64,000 nt of DNA from Vicinamibacterales bacterium. Lineage in GTDB: Bacteria; Acidobacteriota; Vicinamibacteria; Vicinamibacterales; Fen-181. The notes under the pieces were generated by a model, which did no database searches, was not told where the DNA came from, and worked only from the letters and a program-made list of their open reading frames with translations. The DNA is taken from positions 147,421 through 211,420 of the forward strand of contig DASXVO010000040.1 in the NCBI GenBank assembly GCA_036504215.1, written 5' to 3'. The position numbers and the translations under genes are program-made. Shown piece by piece: positions 35,825 to 44,822 of this stretch. Position 1 is the stretch's first letter, and each line of letters starts with the position of its first letter.

Positions 35825-37879
35825 GTGACTCGCCCCAACCGGTTGCCCCGTTCGAGAGCCAGTCGAGCTGGTCGCCCCCTTGGCCACCGGTTTCGGCCTG
35901 CACAGCTCGCGGAGATCAGAGCCGCAATCAAGCTCAAGTACACAACGGACGCCCGCTTCTATAGAGCAGCTGAGCAGGCGGCACGGGCCCCGAAGTTCGC
36001 TCGTTTCAAGCCCCCAGGTGATGTGGAAACGGTGGCGAACGCGTACAAGAGGATGTTCAGCGGTGGCTCTCTTCCGCTTCTCTATCGGCGTTTGGCAGAG
36101 GAGTTGTTGGGCGTCCCTCTCGACCCCCAACGCGCGCTACGTGAGGCGCAATCCGATGCTCGAATCGCAGAGAATCGTCAACCGGTTGTCGCGGCCCCTT
36201 TCACGCTGACGTCCGAGAGAGCGAGCGCTCTTCGGCAGTGGGCTGATTATCGGCTGTACCCGTCACGCAGGCTGCGAGCGATTCGTTGCGCGGTTAGGAC
36301 GGAAGCGGAGTATTTCAGGGTTGGGTTCAAACTCCTATCGGACGAGGGGCGACTGTTCGGAGACGCCTCCATACCTTCGCAGGGAGCTGAACTGCTCGTT
36401 CACATCGGCCGGAACGATTTCAGTCGACCACGTCAGAACATCATGGCCGGCGACCTGTTCTTCACTTACTACAGGAACGGCATTCGGACGGAGCCTGACA
36501 GGAAGCTGTTCCCGTCAGAGTCGTGCTTGAGCGTCACGCTCGAACTGACAATCGATGACAGCTACAACGCGCGCGTGTCTCTTAACGACGAATGTCTGTT
36601 GTCCTCCCAAGTGATTCCGGAGATCTGTCATTGTGTTGCTCTGATGGCTTGGGGCGACGGCAGTCCCTTTGATATTCAGATCGATCACTGCTCGACTGAG
36701 TGTGCGGTACCTCAACCTGCTCACGCCTCTGACGAGGACTCTGACGCCCCGATGCGTCTTGCTCACGTCTCGACATTCCCGCCCTTACACTGCGGAATCG
36801 CCTCATTCGCCACCGACATGATTGCGGCGGTACGTAATGTCGTTCATTCGAAGTACTCGCTCCACTATGGCGATGCTCCGGCGCCGGACGCCGTGTGTAG
36901 CGCAGATGTCAGGTCGCTTGAGGCTCTTGCTCATTTGGCCCGAGTGATCTCAGCGAGCGATTGCGATGCCGTCTGCCTTCAGCACGAGTTCGGGATTTGG
37001 GGAGGAAGCCAAGGAGAGCATATTCACGCTTTCTTGGACAACCTGTCCAAGCCGGTCGTGTCTGTGCTCCACACGACGTTCGGACCGCACGTGCGGAGCG
37101 CCGTGCAGGACGGGATAATGCGACGCCTTGTTGAGCAGAGCGTGCGGGTCATTGTTCTAACCGACTTGGCGAAGACCTCTTTGGTGGCGCTTCTGAACTC
37201 GTACGGTGAGAAGATCGTTGTCCTACCCCACGGAGTCCCGGATGTGCCTTTCGCAGCACCTCCTGCGAGGTGGAAACGCGGCAGGTCCGGACGTCCGTGT
37301 CGTTTGATCTCCCCGGGCTTCTTGCGCGGGTCGAAGGGTCTCGAGACGATGTTGATGGCGCTTCGCCAGTTGCTCGAAGACGGCCGGCCAGTGCGTTACA
37401 CCATCGCCGGCCAGTCGCAGGTGCAGTTCGAAGGGCAACAGAGGTACGGCGAGCAATTGGGGTCGCTGGTGAACGCGCTGGGGCTCGAGTCAGCCGTGGA
37501 ACTCGATGTCAGGTACCTGACGCTGGAAGAACAGATCGAAGCGATTCGCAGAAGCCACGTGGGGATCTTTGCGTACCAGGACGCTGGGCAATCGTCAAGC
37601 GGAGCGCTGCCACTCGTGTTGTCTGTGGGAAGGCCAGCGATTTGCACGCCGTTCGAGTACGCGAGGGCCAAGGCACGCGAAGGTTCGGCAATTCGCCTCG
37701 CAGAGGACTTCGGCACGCAGGCAGTCGTTCGGGCGGTCGAGACCCTGCTCGATGGCCAAGACTACTTGGAGGCTGCCGAGCGCGCATATGCGGCGAGCCG
37801 TACGTGGATCTGGAAGGAAGTAGGCGTTCGGATTCGAGACGAGTGCCGACAGGCACTTTCCCCTGGCGGGACGCCGTAA
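35825..37879 (+). CDS. GT4-type glycosyltransferase with a large unknown N-terminal region
   Basis: A 684-residue protein with a GTG start. The C-terminal half from about residue 312 (LAHVSTFPPLHCGIASFATD) is a GT-B fold glycosyltransferase: VLPHGVPDVPF near 466, LISPGFLRGSKGLETML near 494, and GIFAYQDAGQSSSGALPLVL near 578, which is the nucleotide-sugar binding end. The first 300 residues match nothing I know; they have an Arg-rich start and a beta-rich middle. Such an enzyme transfers a sugar to a glycan or protein. It is out of place between Gabija and an HTH regulator, and there are no other polysaccharide genes within 5 kb. It may belong with the glycan block at 43-48 kb. Confidence 0.75.
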   Translation: MTRPNRLPRSRASRAGRPLGHRFRPAQLAEIRAAIKLKYTTDARFYRAAEQAARAPKFARFKPPGDVETVANAYKRMFSGGSLPLLYRRLAEELLGVPLDPQRALREAQSDARIAENRQPVVAAPFTLTSERASALRQWADYRLYPSRRLRAIRCAVRTEAEYFRVGFKLLSDEGRLFGDASIPSQGAELLVHIGRNDFSRPRQNIMAGDLFFTYYRNGIRTEPDRKLFPSESCLSVTLELTIDDSYNARVSLNDECLLSSQVIPEICHCVALMAWGDGSPFDIQIDHCSTECAVPQPAHASDEDSDAPMRLAHVSTFPPLHCGIASFATDMIAAVRNVVHSKYSLHYGDAPAPDAVCSADVRSLEALAHLARVISASDCDAVCLQHEFGIWGGSQGEHIHAFLDNLSKPVVSVLHTTFGPHVRSAVQDGIMRRLVEQSVRVIVLTDLAKTSLVALLNSYGEKIVVLPHGVPDVPFAAPPARWKRGRSGRPCRLISPGFLRGSKGLETMLMALRQLLEDGRPVRYTIAGQSQVQFEGQQRYGEQLGSLVNALGLESAVELDVRYLTLEEQIEAIRRSHVGIFAYQDAGQSSSGALPLVLSVGRPAICTPFEYARAKAREGSAIRLAEDFGTQAVVRAVETLLDGQDYLEAAERAYAASRTWIWKEVGVRIRDECRQALSPGGTP

Positions 37880-38211
37880 GCCGCCGGGTTCGGATTGCCC
37901 AAGCGGAGCAGAATGACCACGGTGACCAGGGTCTTGTCCCGTCAAGTTCCACATGTGGTTCCCCACCGCGACGGATGAGACAGGGTACTGTGGCGCTGGC
38001 GTAGGCACGGAGGTCGGCCACCACTTCGGTGCTGTGAGCCCGTCGTCAGGTTGGACCGGGAGTCGGTCTCGCACCGCATACTGTGACCACGCGGGTGTCC
38101 CTCCAGGTGTCCCTCCCCTGGGACGCACGCCGGAGCGCGCTTTGTAGACTGTAAAATCACCAACTCCACGCCACGCCGCTGGAGCTGGACACGGATGTGT
38201 TTCCGCAGGGG
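37880..38211. other. Gap of 332 bp between convergent genes
   Basis: No gene is supported. It contains a perfect 10-bp palindrome CCACATGTGG (37949-37958) and two tandem copies of GGTGTCCCTCC (38094-38104 and 38106-38116). Neither has a clear role. Confidence 0.4.
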
Positions 38212-38700
38212 CTACACCTTACGTCCCATCTGGCGAACAGGTGCAGACTCGGCCATCTCCTCCAGGCGTCGCCGCGCCTCTCGCTTCCCGATGTTCTGGA
38301 TCCTCGCTAGAGCGGCGAGAGTCGTCGTACGCATCCGAACACGACCCTCACGACTTGCCCACTGAACCACCGCCTGTCCACTCACGCCGAGCAGCTGTCC
38401 AAACTGCGTCTGCGTGAGGCCGAGGCGGGCGCGGAGCCCTTTGAGGCTATTCGAGGTCGGACGCAGCTTGCCGGCGTGCTGGGTCGCGTCCTCGGTCTCC
38501 TTGGCCACCATGACCGGCGTCACTACCTTCACAAGCTCACGACAGGTCCGATTCACGGCGGCGATCTGACGGCGTAGCTCTGCGACGCTCTTCTTGAGGC
38601 GGACATTGTCACGCCTGAGGGGGGCTAACTCCGTCCTCACTTGCCTCCTGGCGACCCGCTGAATCTCCTCCCGAAGCACCTTGGCCACCATGTTTGCCAT
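38212..38700 (-). CDS. XRE-like helix-turn-helix regulator with N-terminal coiled coil
   Basis: A 162-residue protein. Residues 1 to 75 are charged helix (MANMVAKVLREEIQRVARRQ, then a Leu/Val heptad pattern), likely a coiled coil for dimerisation. Residues 87 to 130 are a Cro/CI-type helix-turn-helix: LRARLGLTQTQFGQLLGVSG, then QAVVQWASRE. A short Arg/Lys-rich tail follows. It is cytoplasmic and binds DNA. It sits in a defence island with gene order HTH regulator divergent from nothing nearby, so its target is unknown; it may be a phage or island control protein. Confidence 0.8.
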   Translation of the reverse strand: MANMVAKVLREEIQRVARRQVRTELAPLRRDNVRLKKSVAELRRQIAAVNRTCRELVKVVTPVMVAKETEDATQHAGKLRPTSNSLKGLRARLGLTQTQFGQLLGVSGQAVVQWASREGRVRMRTTTLAALARIQNIGKREARRRLEEMAESAPVRQMGRKV

Positions 38701-38899
38701 ATGTGATTTCCCCGCTGTTGGTTACCTGAGATGAACCGCCACCATGGCTTGCCAGTATTGCCGCTTCTTACGAGAATTGCTACTGATCCCATTAGGGGGA
38801 CGGGTCGACAACAGGCCTTGTCGTCGCCTACCCCTTGCCCTTTGCGAGCAACAAGGCCCGGCTCCGGCGCCGTCAGGGGCGGCCGTGCACTCGGCGGGA

Positions 38900-39366
38900 C
38901 TATCCATAGGTCATGTGGTCTTCGTCCTCCTCAGAGTCCGTCGGCGATGACGGCATCCTCCACTTGATGAAGCGTTCGACTGCATCCTCCGAACTGAGAA
39001 GCGTCCTCGCCACCGTCATTCGCGACTCGAGGTCCGCCCTATCGGCTGGTTCCATCGTTTCGGCGTGCCGCTCCAACTCCTCGAAGAACCCTCAAAGGGC
39101 CTGTGCTTCCTTCCACGATCTTGGGATGGCTCGGAGTTCTTCGAGTGATCGCTGCTGCGCTTCGGTGCAGGCTCGTGCTTGTTCGCGCCTGCGACACACC
39201 CGCCGCTCAGCTTCGGCCGCCCGAAGCTTTGCTTCAGCTCGTTGGTCAGCGTCCGAGCCAACTGGGCGATCTGTGGCGCCGCTGCCTCGAGTGCCGTGGC
39301 GATGTCGGCGACGCGGGCCGCCAGATCGCCGGGCCCGTCCTCCTGCCACTGCTGCGACCATCGGTT
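38900..39366 (-). pseudogene. Degraded copy of the C-terminus of the PPRGYWA protein at 26245
   Basis: The sequence runs in parallel with 26245-26700 at high identity, in the same orientation. It keeps the coiled-coil tail (AEAERRV, QQRSLEELRAI, then the acidic end), but a CGA arginine codon has become TGA in the ALRG segment and short indels shift the frame upstream. The N-terminal helix-turn-helix is missing. The break near 39366 is abrupt. It is a dead partial duplicate, showing that the island has been rearranged by duplication about 12 kb apart. Confidence 0.85.
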
Positions 39367-39622
39367 CTGCTACTGCCGGTCATCGGCTACCCCTACCATC
39401 GATCGGTATGCCTGGCGGAGCAGCGACTCGCCGTCGCGCGGACCCCCGTCGTAGTGCCACCACGGGTCGTACCGGCGCTCTCGGTGGGTGGCGAACTCGC
39501 CTCCCTGATGGCCCAACGGAGGAGGTGCCGCAGCGTCGCCATCAGGTGCTCGACACCGACTTCGCCACCGCGGACGGGCCGACGACCGCGATGGGCTTCC
39601 CTGCGGGGTTACACTCTCAGGC

Positions 39623-42600
39623 ATGTTCATCGACGATCCCGGCGCCGCCCTGCACCTCTCCGCTACTGATCTGGCGGTCTTCCTTGGGTGCCGCCGTGGG
39701 ATCGCCTTGGAGATGGGCGTCGCGGCCGGGAAGTTCGCCCGTCCGCACTTCGACGACCCCCGGCTCGAGGCGCTCTTCCGGAGGGGCCTGGATCACGAGG
39801 CGGCGTTCGTCGACTCCCTGAAGAACGCCGGGGCGTCATCGATCGTGGAGCTCGGCGACGTGAAGGATCGCCTTGAGGCCGTGGAAAGAACGACCGCCGC
39901 CATGCGATCCGGCGCCGACGCCATCGTGCAGGCCGCGCTGGGGAACGACCGTTGGTACGGCCGTCCCGACGTCCTCAAGAAGGTCGCGGGAGCGAGCGCC
40001 CTCGGGCCCTGGTCGTACGAGGTGGTGGACACGAAGCTGGCGCGCGAGACCCAGGCCGGATCCATCCTTCAGCTCGCCCTCTACTGCGATCTCCTCGAGG
40101 CGGTCCAGGGCGTCAGGCCGGCGTACTTCCGGGTCGTGACTCCGGACGCCGAGTTGCCGTATCGCCTTGACGACTACGCGGCGTACTTCCGCCTGGTTCG
40201 CTCAAGATTAGACGCCGCCGCGCGCGAGGACGACGCTGTGCTTGCGGCGGCGAACTACCCGGAGCCCGTGGACCGCTGCGACATCTGCGTGTGGTCCGCA
40301 GAGTGCGAGCGGAGACGGAGGGCCGACGATCACCTGTCGCTGGTCGCCGGCATTACGCGCATCCAGCGACGCGAGCTCGTCGCGAACGGAGTGGCGACGC
40401 TCACGTCGCTGGCGCAGATGCCGATCCGGCCGATGCCTTTTCGACCCAGGCACGGCGCCGCCGAGGCCTACGAGCGGTCTCGCGAACAGAGCCGCCTCCA
40501 GTTCGAAGCCCGGACCGCCGGCCGGGTCTTCGAGCTGCTGCCGATCGCGCCCGGCCAGGGACTCTGCCTGTTGCCGGAACCGTCGCCCGGGGACGTCTTT
40601 CTCGATCTGGAAGGCGACCCGTTCGCCGGGCCGATGTCCGGGCCGCCCGTCCTGCGCGGGCGCGAGTACCTCTTCGGGCTCGCGGCGATTGGGGCCGACG
40701 GGACGCCCGCCTACCGGGCGGCGTGGGCCGAAACTCCGGAGAAAGAGAAGCTCGCGTTCGAAGCGGTGATGGACCAAATCACAGCCGCGAAGGCGGCGCA
40801 TCCGGGCATGCACGTGTACCACTACGCGCCCTACGAGCCGAGCGCGTTCAAGCGCCTGATGGGGCGCCACGTGACCCGCGAGCGGGAGGTCGATGCGCTG
40901 CTTCGCTCCGAGACGTTCGTTGACCTGTACTCGGTCGTTCGGCGGGGGCTTCGCGCGGGCGTGGAGCGGTACTCGATCAAGAGCCTCGAGCAGTTCTACG
41001 AGTTCACGCGCGACGTGGACCTGCGCCAGGCCCGCGTCAACCTGCAGGCCATGGAGCTCGCGGTCGAGCTCGGTAAGGTCGATGATGTGCGGCCAGATGT
41101 CCTGGCCGCTGTCGAGGGCTACAACCGGGACGACTGCGTGTCCACGCTGCGACTCAGGGATTGGCTAGAAAGCCTGAGGGCCGACGTGATTGCGGGCCGG
41201 CGGACGCCGATCGGCGAAGAAGGTGCGATCGACGTTCCTCGTCCGGAGATCAAGTCGGGCGACCCATCGAAGCCGCTCGACGAGCGCCAGCAGAAGGTCG
41301 AAGATCTCCGCCTTCGACTGCTGAGCGTGGAAGACCCTGGGCGGCGCCTCCTCGCGTATCTCCTCGACTTCCATCGGCGCGAAGACAAGGCTGCCTGGTG
41401 GGAGTACTTTCGCCTCCTGGGCCTGAGCGACGAGGATCTCCTCGACGAACCGGGCGCCGTGAGCGGCCTCGAGTACGATCGCGACCTGCGCAAAGAGAAG
41501 AAGAGCACAGTCCAGCGCCATCGCTTTCCGCCCCAGGAGATGGAACTGAGGCGCAGGCAGAAGCTGACGCTGGGCGACCAGAGGGCCTGGGGCGAGGTCG
41601 TGTCCGTCGATCGCCTGGCGAGGACGATCGACGTCTTGGTCGGCCCGTCGAAAGCCAGCCTGCGCCCGACGTCCGCCTTCGCGCACGACCACGTCGACGC
41701 GAAGGCGCTCGAGGACGCGATCTTCGCCGTCGGTGAGGGCGTCGCCAACGACGACGCGGATCCGCTCGCCCTGGAGCTGCTGTATCGCCGGCCGCCGAGA
41801 ACTCGGGACGTCACGAAACTGCGCGACGGCGTCCTAGCAATCCAGGGGCCTCCCGGAACGGGTAAGACCTACTCCGGGGCCAAGATGGTGTGCGACCTCG
41901 TGGCCGAAGGCAAGAAGGTCGGGATCGCAGCCACCACCCACAAGGTGATTCGAAACCTGCTCAAGGCGATCGCGGCCGAGGCCGCGGAACGCAAGGCGTC
42001 CGTCGCCTTGGCACACAAGCCCGGAAGCGACGACCAGAACGGGGAGGACGGGAACGGTCAGGCTGCGATTCGGGCCGCCACCACGAACGAAGAAGCGCTC
42101 GGCCTCATCGCAACGGGGGGCGCCGATGTCCTGGGCGGCACGGCGTGGCTGTGGGCCAGGCCCGAGTTCGCGAAGAGCGTGGATGTCCTCTTCGTCGACG
42201 AGGCCGGCCAAATGTCCCTGGCGAACGCCGTCGCCCTGACGCGGGCGACGAGTGCCCTCGTCCTGCTCGGCGATCCACAGCAGTTGGATCAGCCGAAGAA
42301 GGGCTCGCACCCGGACGGCGTGGACGTCTCGGCGCTCGAACACATCCTCGGCGGGGCGCAGACCATGCCGGAAGACAAAGGCGTCTTCCTCGCTGACACA
42401 TGGCGCTTCGGCTGGCCGATCTGCCGTTTCACCTCGGAGGTCTTCTACGAGGGCAAGCTGCGGCCGACCGCGGAGAAGAACCTGGAGCGGCAGCGCCTAT
42501 CGGGCGGGCCGATTGACGGCGCGGGGCTCTTCGTGCTGGACGTGGAGCACGACGGGAACCGCAACGGATCAGACGAGGAGGTCCGGGCGGTCGTCGCCTT

Positions 42601-43012
42601 GATCGAGAGACTATTGGCTTCAGATTCGACTTGGATTGATGACCGGGGCGCAGTGCGCCGTGTGTCGACCGACGACATCCTGGTGGTGTCGCCCTACAAC
42701 GTGCAGGTGAGCCGCCTTACTGAGGCCGTGCCGCCCGGCGTCCGCTGCGGCACCGTGGACAAGTTCCAGGGGCAACAGGCCCCCATCAGCGTCTACTCGA
42801 TGGCCACGTCGCGGCCAGAAGACGCGCCGCGGGGGCTCGAGTTCCTCTACAGTCTCAACCGGCTGAACGTCGCCACTTCGCGCGCGAAGTGCGCGGCGGT
42901 CGTCGTCGCGTCCCCGCGCCTGTTCGAGCCGGAATGCAAGACGCCCAGGCAGATCCAGCTCGCGAACGCGTTGTGCCGATTCAGGGAGTTAGCGCGTTCA
43001 CTGGTGCTCTAA
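39623..43012 (+). CDS. TM0106-type RecB-like nuclease fused to a UPF1/Dna2-like helicase
   Basis: A 1129-residue protein. N-terminal RecB-like nuclease: WYGRPDVLKKV near residue 112, YEVVDTKLARET near 132 and LQLALYCDLL, followed by a Cys set (RCDICVWSAEC near 215) as in AddB/Cas4-type iron-sulfur nucleases. An RNase-H-like exonuclease segment follows: VFLDLEGDPF near 327, HYAPYEPSAFKRLM near 395 and YNRDDCVSTL near 500. Near residue 737 comes an SF1B helicase: LAIQGPPGTGKTYSG, VDVLFVDEAGQMS, GTVDKFQGQQAP and LNVATSRAK. The TM0106 family has this set and is common as a single-gene DNA-processing protein in defence neighbourhoods. It stands alone. Confidence 0.87.
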   Translation: MFIDDPGAALHLSATDLAVFLGCRRGIALEMGVAAGKFARPHFDDPRLEALFRRGLDHEAAFVDSLKNAGASSIVELGDVKDRLEAVERTTAAMRSGADAIVQAALGNDRWYGRPDVLKKVAGASALGPWSYEVVDTKLARETQAGSILQLALYCDLLEAVQGVRPAYFRVVTPDAELPYRLDDYAAYFRLVRSRLDAAAREDDAVLAAANYPEPVDRCDICVWSAECERRRRADDHLSLVAGITRIQRRELVANGVATLTSLAQMPIRPMPFRPRHGAAEAYERSREQSRLQFEARTAGRVFELLPIAPGQGLCLLPEPSPGDVFLDLEGDPFAGPMSGPPVLRGREYLFGLAAIGADGTPAYRAAWAETPEKEKLAFEAVMDQITAAKAAHPGMHVYHYAPYEPSAFKRLMGRHVTREREVDALLRSETFVDLYSVVRRGLRAGVERYSIKSLEQFYEFTRDVDLRQARVNLQAMELAVELGKVDDVRPDVLAAVEGYNRDDCVSTLRLRDWLESLRADVIAGRRTPIGEEGAIDVPRPEIKSGDPSKPLDERQQKVEDLRLRLLSVEDPGRRLLAYLLDFHRREDKAAWWEYFRLLGLSDEDLLDEPGAVSGLEYDRDLRKEKKSTVQRHRFPPQEMELRRRQKLTLGDQRAWGEVVSVDRLARTIDVLVGPSKASLRPTSAFAHDHVDAKALEDAIFAVGEGVANDDADPLALELLYRRPPRTRDVTKLRDGVLAIQGPPGTGKTYSGAKMVCDLVAEGKKVGIAATTHKVIRNLLKAIAAEAAERKASVALAHKPGSDDQNGEDGNGQAAIRAATTNEEALGLIATGGADVLGGTAWLWARPEFAKSVDVLFVDEAGQMSLANAVALTRATSALVLLGDPQQLDQPKKGSHPDGVDVSALEHILGGAQTMPEDKGVFLADTWRFGWPICRFTSEVFYEGKLRPTAEKNLERQRLSGGPIDGAGLFVLDVEHDGNRNGSDEEVRAVVALIERLLASDSTWIDDRGAVRRVSTDDILVVSPYNVQVSRLTEAVPPGVRCGTVDKFQGQQAPISVYSMATSRPEDAPRGLEFLYSLNRLNVATSRAKCAAVVVASPRLFEPECKTPRQIQLANALCRFRELARSLVL

Positions 43013-43127
43013 ACTAAGCGTGAGCTTACGACACCGCCGACTGGCCCCCTCCTCGCCACCCCACCCGGGGCGATCAGGGTTCTCTCTGGCCTCCCTAGTG
43101 TCGAGAGATGTCTGAGCGTGTGCGCGA

Positions 43128-44198
43128 ATGCGAGACGCCGGCCGTGCGGTTTCTATCACCGCTGAGGATGGCGGCGAACCCAGCATGAGCCGTCGACAAC
43201 TGGGTGCGTGTGTGGCATTTGATTCCGGTGCACGCGACTACAGAAGTCCCGCCGCATACCTGGGCGCCGGCGCGCATCCGCGATCCGCGGCCGCCGTCTT
43301 CGATCGCAACCTCGGGAACTTCAGATCGCCACGCGAACGGAGCTGGCTGCCAGCATCAGAACGAGTGTACGACTTCAATTCGCTGGGGTTTCGCGGACTC
43401 GACTACGACCCTGACGCCTCGTTGCGGGTGTTTGTCTGCGGGTGCAGCTACGCGTTCGGCATGGGCGTTCAAGCGGATCGCACATGGCCCGTCGTGTTCA
43501 CGCGTCTCGCAGCTGCGACGCTAGGTACGCCCATCGAAAGAAGCCACGTCCAGAACTTCTCGCAAATTGGCGCGTCGAACAACTACGTGGCGCGGACGCT
43601 CGTCAAGCAGTGCCATCTCGCGCCGCCGACGCTCGCCATCGCCGCATTTACGCACAACAATAGGATCGAATACCTTGACGGTCAAGAAATTCGAAATCTC
43701 GGATACTGGGACGTCCGTCTCGACGATGAGTTTCCCCAGCGGCCCGACTCGCCGGGCCGACGTTTCTTCCGTCAGTACTCAGATCGCACAGGTCTGCAGA
43801 ATCTCCTCACCAATATGGTGCTCTTCCAGAGTGCGATGGAGAGGCGTGGCGTGCCCTATATCATCGTGTGGATTGACGTCGAAGGGCTCCACGCGGCACG
43901 GACGACGTCGAGCCGAGTGTTGAGTGACTACAGCGCAGTGCTGAACCGGTCGCGAATCAGCCGACTGTCAATCAAGCAAGCTGGCATTCTCGTGGACACC
44001 GTCGAGGGGCACCCGGGCCCTCACTCTCACCAGCGCTTCGCCGCCGCTCTGGTGAAGGAGTTCGAAGGGCGTCTCCTGACACGCCGCTCTTCCAACCAGG
44101 ACGGCCATACCGCGGAGACGCTAGACCTCGGCCGTCGCCTGAAACGAGCATCGGCGGATCGCCTCGCCCGCTGCGCCATTCGCGTCGCCGCTCGTTAA
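43128..44198 (+). CDS. SGNH/GDSL-like hydrolase, possibly a glycan esterase
   Basis: A 356-residue protein; an ATG at 43185 is an alternative start. Block I appears as VFVCGCSYAFGMGV near residue 104 (G-C-S in place of G-D-S), block II or III as QIGASNNYVART near 146, and the catalytic D/H region as HPGPHSHQRFAAAL near 297. The order fits SGNH hydrolases, which de-esterify acetylated sugars. There is no signal peptide. The gene begins the glycan block, next to an unknown gene and facing the GT25-sulfotransferase-GH16 gene. The serine is present but the preceding residue is Cys, not Asp, so activity is uncertain. Confidence 0.62.
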   Translation: MRDAGRAVSITAEDGGEPSMSRRQLGACVAFDSGARDYRSPAAYLGAGAHPRSAAAVFDRNLGNFRSPRERSWLPASERVYDFNSLGFRGLDYDPDASLRVFVCGCSYAFGMGVQADRTWPVVFTRLAAATLGTPIERSHVQNFSQIGASNNYVARTLVKQCHLAPPTLAIAAFTHNNRIEYLDGQEIRNLGYWDVRLDDEFPQRPDSPGRRFFRQYSDRTGLQNLLTNMVLFQSAMERRGVPYIIVWIDVEGLHAARTTSSRVLSDYSAVLNRSRISRLSIKQAGILVDTVEGHPGPHSHQRFAAALVKEFEGRLLTRRSSNQDGHTAETLDLGRRLKRASADRLARCAIRVAAR

Positions 44199-44207
44199 CG
44201 TCCGCGC

Positions 44208-44678
44208 GTGATGCGCCTGGTGTTTGGCGACAATCTAGCTGTTGAGCGTTTCGCAGGTGAGCGGCCTATCGAGATCGACCTGGAGCGGCGCGCATGGACT
44301 TCGGCGGGCAGATGCCTGCGCGCCGCGTACGCGGATTACATCACTTCTGATCTCTTGCGGTTCAATTGCTGGCTGAACCTGCTGACGGCTCAGGAGTTCA
44401 TCCTCGCGCGCGGCTGCCGGCCAGATATCTCGGTACCGGAATGCTGGTTCCCCGAGCAGGGAAGAAGCAGCCCGGTTCTCGATGAGCTCCTGGACCTCAT
44501 AGGTAGTGAATCGGTTTCTCTTGCGGTGCGGCCATCCCCATCACGAGGGGGATTTGGCGCGCGACTCGACGCGGCCAAGAGCCGGCTCCGGCATTCTCAA
44601 ATCGACGCCGTTCTTCGCCGTATCGGCCGACGGAGGAGACTCCGCCGTGAGGATCCAAACATCTATTCCTTGTGGTGA
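44208..44678 (+). CDS. Hypothetical protein, downstream of SGNH-like gene
   Basis: A 156-residue protein starting 9 bp after the SGNH-like gene (GTG, with an adjacent ATG three bases later). The start MRLVFGDNLAVERFAGERPI and the segment LLRFNCWLNLLTAQEFI have normal composition for a real protein. The last 40 residues are Arg-rich. I recognise no domain. Co-directional placement suggests it serves the same glycan process. Confidence 0.55.
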   Translation: MMRLVFGDNLAVERFAGERPIEIDLERRAWTSAGRCLRAAYADYITSDLLRFNCWLNLLTAQEFILARGCRPDISVPECWFPEQGRSSPVLDELLDLIGSESVSLAVRPSPSRGGFGARLDAAKSRLRHSQIDAVLRRIGRRRRLRREDPNIYSLW

Positions 44679-44822
44679 TGTCGCTGGCTCATGCAAGCGC
44701 ATCGCGCGCGTCGAGCGCGTGTTCCCAGTCGGTTCGGAGTTCTCAGTGAGTGCTTCCGTCCGGTGAGATCAGGCCTCAGGTTGCGGATCAACGCCGTGCC
44801 GATCGACGAACGACTGGACAGT

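Noticed and set aside
39370..39630. Minus-strand frame with an RRYDPWWHYDGGPRDGE segment before the TM0106 gene
   Set aside because: The segment looks protein-like, but the N-terminal part is Arg/Pro-rich shadow and the frame covers the promoter of the next gene. At most it is another remnant.
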